Positions 1 to 5,809 of a stretch of 6,247 bases of DNA are shown here, piece after piece. Source of the DNA: Sphaerochaetaceae bacterium (lineage in GTDB: Bacteria > Spirochaetota > Spirochaetia > Sphaerochaetales > Sphaerochaetaceae); the NCBI GenBank assembly GCA_016302165.1, contig JAEDOD010000098.1, positions 1 to 6,247 on the forward strand, given 5' to 3'. The notes under the pieces are model-generated. The model did no database searches. It was not told the DNA's origin and saw only the letters and a program-made list of their open reading frames with translations. A program made the position numbers and the translations under genes. The number at the start of each line of letters is the position of its first letter. Within the stretch, counting starts at the first letter, position 1.

Positions 1-641
1 AGCCTCTCCTCCAAGGCTGAGATTTCCTTATCCCGGCGGAGAGTAAGGATAGAAATAAGCTCATCTCTCTTTTCATCCCTGCTTTCACTTTCTTCATATC
101 TATCAAGGTATGCGTTGAAGGATGGGCCTGAGTATGGCCTTACCTCCCACTTCTTCTTACCTTCTTCTGTCCTTACGTCCTCTATTAGCTTTTCTCCCTG
201 ACGCTCACCTCTCTGAGGCCTACGGAACAATAGCTCAAGGATAGTTCCGTCCTCCTTGGTGATTATTACATTGGCTCCAGGGCCGGAGTAGAGACGGAAA
301 ATCATGTTGATTCTGTTCTCGCTGTTCTCAAGGGTAAGGGAGAAGGCTCTATCGAAGGGATATTGCTTCACTTCCACCACTCTCCGCCCTATAGTGTGGG
401 CTCTAAGGTATTGGGTGAAGCGCTGGCTGCTACTGCTCTTTTTTCTGATCTTTTCTGTTCTGCAGACTCTGGAGTGGGATGATGAGATTTCAGTGTACAT
501 CATCCAGGCCTTCTCTTCCTTGGAGAAGAAGTGGAGGGTGAAGGAGTGTACATCGTGCTCAGTAATACGCTGGATATAGCTTCCGACAAGTGGCATTTCA
601 GAAAGAAGCAGTTCCAGCTCCTTCCAGTTTATTCCTCCCAT
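1..641 (-). CDS. rqcH: NFACT/RqcH-family protein (fibronectin-binding A domain type), N-terminal 213 codons, truncated by window edge
   Basis: The minus-strand frame is open from the ATG at 641-639 to the window edge, giving 213 codons of a family usually around 450-600 residues. The visible part is the NFACT-N domain. It begins MGGINWKELELLLSEMPL, then GSYIQRI (20-26), a strand-rich stretch, SHSRVC (55-60, the usual 'hpsyPRihlt' region), FTQYLR (75-80), G85, VKQYPFDRAF (91-100) and the YSGPGANVIITKEDG strand (118-132). The last residues are charged, as at the entry to the central helical/coiled-coil part. D97 and R98 fall exactly where B. subtilis RqcH has its functionally required DR pair (from memory). 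RqcH binds stalled 60S/50S-peptidyl-tRNA complexes and recruits tRNA-Ala to add alanine tails; older annotation calls the family fibronectin-binding. The start lies inside the folC 3' end behind a strong Shine-Dalgarno. The family call is firm. True Ala-tailing activity is inference, because the HhH, coiled-coil and NFACT-R parts are outside the window. Confidence 0.87.
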   Translation of the reverse strand, partial: MGGINWKELELLLSEMPLVGSYIQRITEHDVHSFTLHFFSKEEKAWMMYTEISSSHSRVCRTEKIRKKSSSSQRFTQYLRAHTIGRRVVEVKQYPFDRAFSLTLENSENRINMIFRLYSGPGANVIITKEDGTILELLFRRPQRGERQGEKLIEDVRTEEGKKKWEVRPYSGPSFNAYLDRYEESESRDEKRDELISILTLRRDKEISALEER

Positions 642-1915
642 AGTCCATCCTCCTCCAGAGTCTTCTTTGCGTTGGACGCAAGATAGAAGGAACCAGCGAC
701 TACTATAGGTCTGGATTCATGTCTTCTTACGGCTCTGATAAGAGCTTTTCTTATGTCCTTTTCAAGGAAAACCTTTTTCTCTGGATATTTCTCCTTAATA
801 TAGGAGTATATCATATCCGGGTCTCCCTTCTTCCATTCTCCCAGTCCTGTTACAAAGCATTCGTCAGAGAAGGAAAGAAGGATATCAGCTATAGCCCTGT
901 AATCCTTATCCTGGGCTGTAGAGAAGATAAGCATCGCTTTTCTGTGAGTAAACACTTTGGAGAAGCTTTCCTTCAGGTGGAGAGCTGAATCTGGAGTATG
1001 GGCTCCATCAAGAACAATAGGAATTGAATATTTTCCTGTATTGATTCTGGCTAGCTGGAATCTAGCTGGAAGGGAGATGTGGGAAAGGTCGAAAGTATCC
1101 TTTTTATCAATAAGCCCCAAGAGGCAGAGGACAGTATAGGCAAAATAAAGGTCTGCCTTCACTATGGAGCTGGTGAAGGATTTGATTTTGATTTTGTCTT
1201 CCATTGTCTTATTGATATCAATTGAAAGAAAGGAGAGGGGAGAGCCGATCTCTTCTGCGTTTCTCTTCAGCTCCTTCTCCGCTTCCTCCCTTTGAGGAAA
1301 GGAGAAGGAAGGTACACCTTCTCTCATGATTCCAGCCTTCTCCCTGGCTATTTCAGTCAGTGTGGAGCCAAGAATCTTGGTATGCTCCAGCTCTATGGGA
1401 GTAAAGAGAGTTGCGTTAGGAGAAATGGTGTTGGTTGCATCCAGCCGTCCTCCCAGCCCTGTCTCTATGACAGCCCACTTGCATCCCTTCCTCTTGAAGA
1501 GAAGGTATGCATATGCTGTATAGAGCTCGAAGGTGGTAGGTCTTTCCGGTCCCAGTGAAGAGGGAAGGGAGAAGGACGAAAGCTTCTCCTGTAGCTCCTC
1601 TAGGGCGAGAGTGTACTCTTCGTCAGAGAAGAAACGGGAAGCGAGAGTGAAGCGCTCCCTGATGTCGTAGACATGAGGAGAAAGATATAGGCCTACAGAG
1701 TATCCCTTCCCCTCCAGAAGGGCTGAAAGAAAGGTTGCTGTGCTTCCTTTGCCCTTGCTTCCGGCAATATGTATGGTCTGGAAAGTCTTCTCAGGATTTC
1801 CAAGATGATCCAAGAGGAGAGACATTCTCTCAAGTCTGTTTTCTCTCAGAGATGAGGACAGGGAAGGCATATAGGAGTCAAAGAAGGACTCCAAGGTATC
1901 AGAAATTGAACTCAT
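629..1915 (-). CDS. folC: Folylpolyglutamate synthase / dihydrofolate synthase (FolC)
   Basis: A 428-residue Mur-ligase-superfamily protein of normal FolC length. It adds glutamate to folates (and possibly to dihydropteroate) with ATP in the cytoplasm. Visible motifs are the P-loop HIAGSKGKGST (49-59), the substrate loop YLSPHVYDIRERF (77-89), TTFELYTAYAYL (127-138), ETGLGGRLDATN (151-162), IELEHTKILG (174-183, with the metal-binding His178) and AREKAGI (190-196; K193 is the expected carbamylated lysine). The linker reads LPARFQ (282-287). The C-terminal domain has DGAHTPDS (303-310), STAQDKDY (332-339) and VAGSFYLAS (406-414). Departures from the common consensus are AHTP for AHNP, LEH for LDH and PAR for PGR. 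The ATG at 1915 is used because the nearby ATG at 1920 runs straight into a stop. No Shine-Dalgarno is visible upstream, which is odd beside its neighbours. Folate-versus-dihydropteroate specificity cannot be read from the sequence. folC precedes and overlaps the NFACT gene. Confidence 0.95.
   Translation of the reverse strand: MSSISDTLESFFDSYMPSLSSSLRENRLERMSLLLDHLGNPEKTFQTIHIAGSKGKGSTATFLSALLEGKGYSVGLYLSPHVYDIRERFTLASRFFSDEEYTLALEELQEKLSSFSLPSSLGPERPTTFELYTAYAYLLFKRKGCKWAVIETGLGGRLDATNTISPNATLFTPIELEHTKILGSTLTEIAREKAGIMREGVPSFSFPQREEAEKELKRNAEEIGSPLSFLSIDINKTMEDKIKIKSFTSSIVKADLYFAYTVLCLLGLIDKKDTFDLSHISLPARFQLARINTGKYSIPIVLDGAHTPDSALHLKESFSKVFTHRKAMLIFSTAQDKDYRAIADILLSFSDECFVTGLGEWKKGDPDMIYSYIKEKYPEKKVFLEKDIRKALIRAVRRHESRPIVVAGSFYLASNAKKTLEEDGLWEE
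649..656 (-). promoter_or_regulatory. Ribosome binding site of the NFACT gene, inside folC
   Basis: Read on the minus strand, GGAGGAGG sits with its AGGAGG part 7 nt before the ATG at 641-639. It lies within the last codons of folC, whose TAA is at 631-629, so the two genes overlap by 13 nt. This site decides the start: the nearby ATG at 648-646 is in another frame. The arrangement suggests translational coupling with folC. Confidence 0.75.
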
Positions 1916-1940
1916 AACATAAATAGTAGTAAAATTTGCC

Positions 1941-1996
1941 CACTACAGGTATAGCTATAAGGCACCATATGTTGACAAAATATACCTATAGTAGTG
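1941..1996. repeat. Imperfect inverted repeat in the folC/ligase intergenic region
   Basis: CACTACAGGTATA (1941-1953) is the reverse complement of TATACCTATAGTAGTG (1981-1996) apart from a 3-nt insertion in the right arm, with 27 nt between the arms. The right arm lies just upstream of the proposed -10 of the ligase promoter, and the left arm is in the folC leader. It could be a looped protein-binding site or an RNA hairpin in the folC leader. The pairing is visible; the role is unknown. Confidence 0.45.
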
Positions 1997-2000
1997 AAAT
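1972..2000 (+). promoter_or_regulatory. Candidate promoter for the first acyl-CoA synthetase gene
   Basis: A perfect -35 TTGACA (1972-1977), a 17-nt spacer and a -10-like TGAAAT (1995-2000; 4 of 6 matches). Transcription would start near 2007, giving a leader of about 47 nt with AGGAG (2043-2047) six nt before the ATG. The -10 overlaps the palindrome at 1997-2014, so a bound regulator would block it. The -35 is strong and the -10 is weak. Confidence 0.5.
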
Positions 2001-2014
2001 ATCAATTGATATTT
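1997..2014. promoter_or_regulatory. 18-bp perfect palindrome, candidate operator
   Basis: AAATATCAATTGATATTT reads the same on both strands. The symmetry continues to 1994-2017 (24 bp) with a single mismatched pair. It covers the proposed -10 elements of both divergent promoters, the usual place for a repressor site. No regulator gene is present in the window. It does not resemble the FapR or FadR consensus as I remember them, so the binding protein is not identified. Confidence 0.55.
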
Positions 2015-2037
2015 TACATGAAATTAGAAACTGTCAA
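2011..2037 (-). promoter_or_regulatory. Candidate promoter for folC
   Basis: On the minus strand, TTGACA (2037-2032) is followed after a short 15-nt spacer by TAAAAT (2016-2011; 5 of 6 matches to TATAAT). The start would be near 2004, giving a leader of roughly 90 nt to the folC ATG at 1915. The -10 lies in the right half of the palindrome, and the -35 lies inside the leader of the rightward gene, so the two promoters interlock. The short spacer lowers confidence. Confidence 0.4.
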
Positions 2038-2053
2038 AAACAAGGAGACTTGA

Positions 2054-3778
2054 ATGGCATTCAAAGATAAATACTGGAAGACTAATGTAGAAACATTCTT
2101 TTCCTATCAGGGAAAGAAGTATATGGGACAGTGGCCAACCTTCAGAGAGATGATGGAGATCTCAGAGGAAAGGTTCCCAGACAATGAAGCCTTCAAGGCT
2201 ATCGTTCCAAAGGTGGTCACCTTTACATATAAGGAAGCGCTGAAGAAGATCAGGGAGATTGCATATTATCTAATCGCAACGGGAGCCAAGAAGGGTGACC
2301 ACATTGCTGTAACAGGAAAGAACAGTCCTGAGTGGGCTCTTGCATATTTCGCCATCTCCTTCGCTGGCTGTATCATCGTTCCTCTCGACTATTCCCTCCA
2401 CATTGAGGATATGGAGAAGATCCTCGCCTTTGGAGACGTTGACCGTATCTTCATCGATGGCGAGAAGATTGACGAAATCGATAAGGAAGGAAAGCTCTTC
2501 AAGGAGAAGATCTCCCTTGAGCCGGAAAGCAAGGGATACAAGTATGTGCTGGACCTTACAGGACCAGAGACAGAGCTTCCTAAGCTCCACGCAGAAGATA
2601 CGGCTGCTATGCTCTTTACTTCCGGTACCACCGGAACACCAAAGGGCGTAATGCTCTCCTTCTCCAACTTCATGTCATCAACCCTCTCTTCCCAGAGACT
2701 CTTTGATGTCTATCCAACAGATGTTTTCTATGCAATCCTTCCTATCCACCATGCATACACTATGACAGCTGTTCTCCTTGAGACAGTGATCAGCGGTGCT
2801 TCCTGTGTCTTCGGAAAGCGTCTTGTCACTCCAATCATGCTTAAGGAGCTGAGGGAAGGTAAGATTACTATGCTTCTTGCTGTTCCTATGCTCTTCAATA
2901 AGCTTCTTGCTGGTCTTATGGCTGGTGTCCACAAGCAGGGTCCATTCAAGGAGAATCTTATCCACTTCCTTATGGGTTTCTCTGGCTTCATGAAGAAGGT
3001 GTTCCATGTGAACCTTGGAAAGAAGATTTTCGGCAATATGCTTCTCTCTAAGATCAGCCTTGATAAGATGAGACTCTGCATCTGCGGAGGCGGACCTCTT
3101 CCAGCCTCCACCTTCAAGCAGTTCAACCAGCTTGGAATCGACTTTGTACAGGGATATGGTCTCACAGAAACAAGCCCTATCATCAACATCAACCCAATCG
3201 AAGTCTATATCGAGGAATCTGTAGGTATTCCAATTCCTGGAGTGGAGGAGAAGATAGTCTCTCCTGATGAAGACGGAAACGGAATCATCTATGTGAGAGG
3301 TCCTCAGGTCATGAAGGGCTACTACAAGAACGATGAAGCTACAGAAGAAGTTCTCTCCTCTGACGGTTGGCTCAACACAGGAGACGTAGGCCATATCGAC
3401 TCCAACGGCTTCCTGTACCTTACAGGTAGAGCAAAGTCCATCATCGTCACAGAAGGTGGAAAGAACGTATTCCCAGAAGAGATTGAAGACAAGTTCCAGC
3501 TTTTCAATGAGATTGAGCAGTGCTGTATCATTCCTTACATGATCAACAAGGAAATGAAGACAGAAGGCATCAGAATGGTTATCTATCCAACTGAAGCCTA
3601 TCTTAAGGAGCATGGCATGGAAGAGACTTCACGCCATATGGAAGAGGTGGTGGAATCTGTCAATAAGGATCTCCAGTCCTACAAGAAGATCACTATGGTT
3701 ACTGTTGTTGACCAGCCACTTCCGATGACCAGCACCAAGAAGGTGAAGAGATTCGAAGTTGTAAAGATGTTCAAGTAA
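2054..3778 (+). CDS. Long-chain acyl-CoA synthetase (AMP-forming), FadD-like, paralog 1
   Basis: A 574-residue ANL-superfamily adenylating enzyme that converts fatty acid, ATP and CoA to acyl-CoA, AMP and PPi, probably at the cytoplasmic membrane face. Core motifs in order are the phosphate loop FTSGTTGTPKG (188-198), PIHHAYTM (230-237), CGGGPLP (344-350), QGYGLTETSPI (366-376), RGPQVMKGYYKN (415-426), DGWLNTGDVGH (437-447, with adenosine-binding D444), GRAKSIIV (458-465) and GGKNVFPEEIE (468-478). Near the C-terminus, PMTSTKKVKR (557-566) carries the expected catalytic lysine K563. Length and the full motif set indicate an intact enzyme. A basic, aromatic, amphipathic stretch at about 291-335 lies where long-chain enzymes contact membrane or acyl chain. 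The start ATG has AGGAG six nt upstream, and the gene ends TAA TAA followed by a terminator. It is about 60% identical by eye to the next gene, most strongly in the C-terminal half. Chain-length preference cannot be determined, and other carboxylate substrates are possible. Confidence 0.9.
   Translation: MAFKDKYWKTNVETFFSYQGKKYMGQWPTFREMMEISEERFPDNEAFKAIVPKVVTFTYKEALKKIREIAYYLIATGAKKGDHIAVTGKNSPEWALAYFAISFAGCIIVPLDYSLHIEDMEKILAFGDVDRIFIDGEKIDEIDKEGKLFKEKISLEPESKGYKYVLDLTGPETELPKLHAEDTAAMLFTSGTTGTPKGVMLSFSNFMSSTLSSQRLFDVYPTDVFYAILPIHHAYTMTAVLLETVISGASCVFGKRLVTPIMLKELREGKITMLLAVPMLFNKLLAGLMAGVHKQGPFKENLIHFLMGFSGFMKKVFHVNLGKKIFGNMLLSKISLDKMRLCICGGGPLPASTFKQFNQLGIDFVQGYGLTETSPIININPIEVYIEESVGIPIPGVEEKIVSPDEDGNGIIYVRGPQVMKGYYKNDEATEEVLSSDGWLNTGDVGHIDSNGFLYLTGRAKSIIVTEGGKNVFPEEIEDKFQLFNEIEQCCIIPYMINKEMKTEGIRMVIYPTEAYLKEHGMEETSRHMEEVVESVNKDLQSYKKITMVTVVDQPLPMTSTKKVKRFEVVKMFK
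2726..2757 (+). repeat. 32-bp exact repeat shared by the two ligase genes, copy 1
   Basis: This stretch, encoding about residues 225-235 (FYAILPIHHAY), is identical base for base to 4675-4706 in the second ligase gene. Synonymous third positions have drifted freely elsewhere. It may be strong conservation plus shared codon preference, or a small gene-conversion tract. Confidence 0.7.
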
Positions 3779-3798
3779 TAAGAGTCTATCTTATCTCA

Positions 3799-3825
3799 GG
3801 GGTGCTCCGGCACCCCATCATTTTT
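3799..3825 (+). terminator. Intrinsic terminator after ligase paralog 1
   Basis: The GGGGTGC (3799-3805) and GCACCCC (3810-3816) arms form a 7-bp GC-rich stem with a TCCG tetraloop. ATCA and five T (3821-3825) follow. It begins 20 nt after the TAA, so most transcripts of the first ligase gene should end here and the second should need its own promoter. Confidence 0.82.
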
Positions 3826-3841
3826 GCCTTATTCAAGAAGT

Positions 3842-3907
3842 CTATAACCATTTTGCCTATAAAAAGGGCTGAAAATAGACAGAATGCAGGAAAACTAGGG
3901 GTTATAG
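3842..3907. repeat. 8-bp inverted repeat in the inter-ligase gap
   Basis: CTATAACC (3842-3849) and GGTTATAG (3900-3907) are exact reverse complements 50 nt apart. They lie between the upstream terminator and the promoter-like block of the second ligase gene. The A/T-rich arms could arise by chance; I see no other feature at 3826-3930. Confidence 0.3.
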
Positions 3908-3942
3908 TAGTTTTTCTCCATAGGAAAAAAATCAATTTACCA

Positions 3943-3966
3943 TAGAATATCCTTTAAAAAGGATAT
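3943..3966 (+). promoter_or_regulatory. Candidate -10 element and palindromic operator of ligase paralog 2
   Basis: TAGAAT (3943-3948; 5 of 6 matches to TATAAT) overlaps the first bases of ATATCCTTTAAAAAGGATAT (3947-3966), which has perfect 9-bp arms around a central AA. In the first ligase gene the -10-like TGAAAT likewise ends on the second base of an ATATC arm, so the layout is the same although the inner bases differ. No good -35 lies 16-18 nt upstream, so the promoter is weak or activator-dependent, or the true -10 is elsewhere. Confidence 0.42.
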
Positions 3967-3970
3967 AGGT

Positions 3971-4000
3971 TATTTTACAGTATTCTTATTGAATGTAAAA
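3971..4000 (+). promoter_or_regulatory. Conserved leader block upstream of ligase paralog 2
   Basis: TATTTTACA (3971-3979) also occurs upstream of the first ligase gene (2010-2018), and in both the last base is 36 nt before the A of the start codon. TTTTACA (3973-3979) pairs with TGTAAAA (3994-4000). The first gene has the matching TTTTACA (2012-2018) and TGTCAAAA (2032-2039). It could be a second operator, a weak leader hairpin, or part of a minus-strand promoter (TTTACA, 16 nt, TAAAAT at 3999-3972). Confidence 0.4.
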
Positions 4001-4014
4001 AATGGAGAGATACT

Positions 4015-5730
4015 ATGAAGACAAAAGATAATTTCACACCTTGGAAGCAGTTCGATTCCTATAGAGGAAAGGAGTTCAATGGAGAGTGGCCTACAATCAA
4101 GGAGCTTTTCCATATCAATACTCTCCGCTATGGCGATAACGTATGCTGGAAGGAATATTCACCTAAAGAGATCACCTATACATACAAGGAAGCAGAAAAG
4201 AAGGTCAAGGAGCTTTCCAACTGGCTTCTATCTCTGGGAGTGAAGAAGGGCGACAAGATCATTGTCAGCGGCAAGAACAGCGTTGCCTGGGCCATCACCT
4301 ACATCGCTGTCCAGTACGCAGGTTGTACTGTGGTTCCCCTTGATTCCTCCCTTCATGATGAAGACTTCATCAAGCTTGCACTCTTCAGCGATTCCGTGGT
4401 CCTCATTGCAGACAACGACAGAATGAAGAAGGTTGCCTCCTCCCTTCCTATGCTTGGATATGCATCATTGGAGGAGAATGGAGAGTATCCATCAATCTAT
4501 GGCCTTAATGGAGAAGAGAAGGAAGGCTACAAGATGGGAGAGGAGGATGTTGCTGCAATCCTCTTTACTTCAGGAACCACAGGAACTCCAAAGGGAGTCA
4601 TGTTGACCAACAGGAATATCGTTTCAGATATCTTCATCTCCCAGGCCAACATGAATATCTATCCGACCGATGTATTCTATGCAATCCTTCCTATCCACCA
4701 TGCATATACTATGCTTGCTGTGTTCATGGAAGGCCTTGGTAGCGGTGCCAGCGTAGTATTCGGAAAGAAGCTGGTAGTTACCCAGATGCTTAAGGAGCTG
4801 AAGGAAGCCAAGGTAACCATGTTCCTCGGTGTTCCAATGATCTTCAATAAGCTTTATGCTGGTCTCCTGGCAGGAGTAAGGAAGAAGGGAGTTGTGGTCT
4901 ATGGAGTAATCCGCTTCCTGATGGGAATCAGTGGTTTTTTGAAGAAGGCTTTCAACATCAATATCGGAAAGAAGATGTTCGGCTTCCTTCTTAAAAATCT
5001 CTCTCTAGACAACTGCAGAATCTGTATCTGCGGTGGCGGCCCACTTCCTTCCTCAACATTTAAGGGCTTCAATGAGCTTGGTCTGGATTTTGTCCAGGGC
5101 TATGGCCTTACTGAAACCAGCCCAATTACTCACCTGAATCCTATCTATGCCTTCAAGGAAGCCAGCGTAGGAAAGAATGTTGCCATGACAGAGGCAAAGA
5201 TTGTGGATCCAGACAGCGAAGGTAACGGTGTCATATACATCAAGGGACCACAGGTCATGAAGGGATACTACAAGAACCAGGAAGCCACAGATGAGATTCT
5301 CTCTTCCGATGGCTGGATCAACACAGGAGACGTAGGTCACCTTGACAGCGAAGGCTACCTCTACCTTACAGGAAGAGCAAAGTCCATCATCGTTACAGAA
5401 GGCGGAAAGAATGTATTCCCTGAAGAGATTGAAGATAAGTTCCAGCTCTACGATGATATCGAGCAGATCTGCATTATCGGCTACCTTAAGGACAAGGCAA
5501 TGAAGGTTGAAGGCATCAGAGCAATTGTCTATCCATCCAAGAGCGTCAGGGAGACCATGAAGGACGATGAGATCCAGGAGAAGATGGAAGGTATCATCAA
5601 GGAGGTTAACAAGGACCTCCAGTCCTACAAGAAGATCAATATGGTCACGGTCGCCAAGGAGCCGCTGGAGATGACAAGCACCAAGAAGATCAAGAGATTC
5701 GTGGTTGCTAAGCAGTATTCCTTGGACTGA
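4015..5730 (+). CDS. Long-chain acyl-CoA synthetase (AMP-forming), FadD-like, paralog 2
   Basis: A 571-residue paralog of the gene upstream, with the same reaction expected. Motifs are the phosphate loop FTSGTTGTPKG (184-194), PIHHAYTM (226-233), CGGGPLP (339-345), QGYGLTETSPI (361-371), KGPQVMKGYYKN (410-421), DGWINTGDVGH (432-442, D439), GRAKSIIV (453-460), GGKNVFPEEIE (463-473) and EMTSTKKIKR (552-561), with K558 as the likely catalytic lysine. All key residues are kept, so this is not a decaying copy. Divergence from paralog 1 is greatest at about residues 108-178, before the phosphate loop, and at 290-300, where paralog 1 has polar HKQGPFKEN and this one has RKKGVVVYG. The second region lies near the presumed acyl or membrane contact and could alter substrate choice. 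GGAG (4004-4007) is 7 nt before the ATG. Flanking terminators and an upstream promoter-like block suggest a separate transcript. A recent tandem duplication followed by divergence is the simplest history. Confidence 0.9.
   Translation: MKTKDNFTPWKQFDSYRGKEFNGEWPTIKELFHINTLRYGDNVCWKEYSPKEITYTYKEAEKKVKELSNWLLSLGVKKGDKIIVSGKNSVAWAITYIAVQYAGCTVVPLDSSLHDEDFIKLALFSDSVVLIADNDRMKKVASSLPMLGYASLEENGEYPSIYGLNGEEKEGYKMGEEDVAAILFTSGTTGTPKGVMLTNRNIVSDIFISQANMNIYPTDVFYAILPIHHAYTMLAVFMEGLGSGASVVFGKKLVVTQMLKELKEAKVTMFLGVPMIFNKLYAGLLAGVRKKGVVVYGVIRFLMGISGFLKKAFNINIGKKMFGFLLKNLSLDNCRICICGGGPLPSSTFKGFNELGLDFVQGYGLTETSPITHLNPIYAFKEASVGKNVAMTEAKIVDPDSEGNGVIYIKGPQVMKGYYKNQEATDEILSSDGWINTGDVGHLDSEGYLYLTGRAKSIIVTEGGKNVFPEEIEDKFQLYDDIEQICIIGYLKDKAMKVEGIRAIVYPSKSVRETMKDDEIQEKMEGIIKEVNKDLQSYKKINMVTVAKEPLEMTSTKKIKRFVVAKQYSLD
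4675..4706 (+). repeat. 32-bp exact repeat shared by the two ligase genes, copy 2
   Basis: Identical to 2726-2757. It encodes about residues 221-231 of the second ligase. The flanking bases differ on both sides. Confidence 0.7.
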
Positions 5731-5750
5731 GAATCCTTGAAATGTACATC

Positions 5751-5772
5751 GGGGGCGATTTGCCCCCATTTT
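5751..5772 (+). terminator. Intrinsic terminator after ligase paralog 2
   Basis: GGGGGC (5751-5756) pairs with GCCCCC (5762-5767) around the loop GATTT. ATTTT (5768-5772) follows. It starts 20 nt after the TGA, the same spacing as the terminator of the first ligase gene. The short T run may leave some read-through into the downstream gene. Confidence 0.75.
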
Positions 5773-5792
5773 GATTGCCGTAGTCTAGAAGT

Positions 5793-5801
5793 TGGTATAG
5801 T
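5793..5801 (+). promoter_or_regulatory. Extended -10 promoter for yhbY, probably leaderless transcript
   Basis: TGG followed by TATAGT (5796-5801) fits the extended -10 form TGnTATAAT with 5 of 6 hexamer matches. A poor -35 is available as TTGATT (5771-5776, 19-nt spacer) or TTGCCG (5775-5780, 15-nt spacer). The expected start near 5807-5808 is only 2-3 nt before the ATG at 5810, leaving no room for a ribosome binding site. None is seen. Confidence 0.55.
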
Positions 5802-5809
5802 ATTTGAGT

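Noticed and set aside
304..579. 91-codon plus-strand open frame over the NFACT gene
   Set aside because: It is the antisense shadow of a clear NFACT-N domain, with no ribosome binding site and low-complexity translation.
719..1917. Several plus-strand open frames of 60-89 codons across folC
   Set aside because: They overlap a complete, motif-rich folC on the other strand and resemble no protein family I know.
2678..3613. 311-codon minus-strand open frame inside the first ligase gene, and a similar 238-codon one at 5053-5769 in the second
   Set aside because: Both are in exact codon register with the sense gene, so they stay open simply because the sense genes avoid TTA, CTA and TCA codons. 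The translations show no family motif, and the sense proteins are unambiguous.
3858..3863. TATAAA in the inter-ligase gap as a -10 element
   Set aside because: No -35-like hexamer lies at a workable distance upstream, and it is over 150 nt from the start codon just after a terminator. Chance is likely in AT-rich DNA.
3779..4014. Riboswitch or small RNA gene in the 236-nt gap
   Set aside because: Apart from the terminator and short palindromes I see no conserved multi-stem architecture or recognisable riboswitch core.
5804..5809. TTG start two codons upstream of the yhbY ATG
   Set aside because: There is no ribosome binding site for it, it sits at or before the predicted transcription start, and the ATG gives the normal family length and N-terminus.
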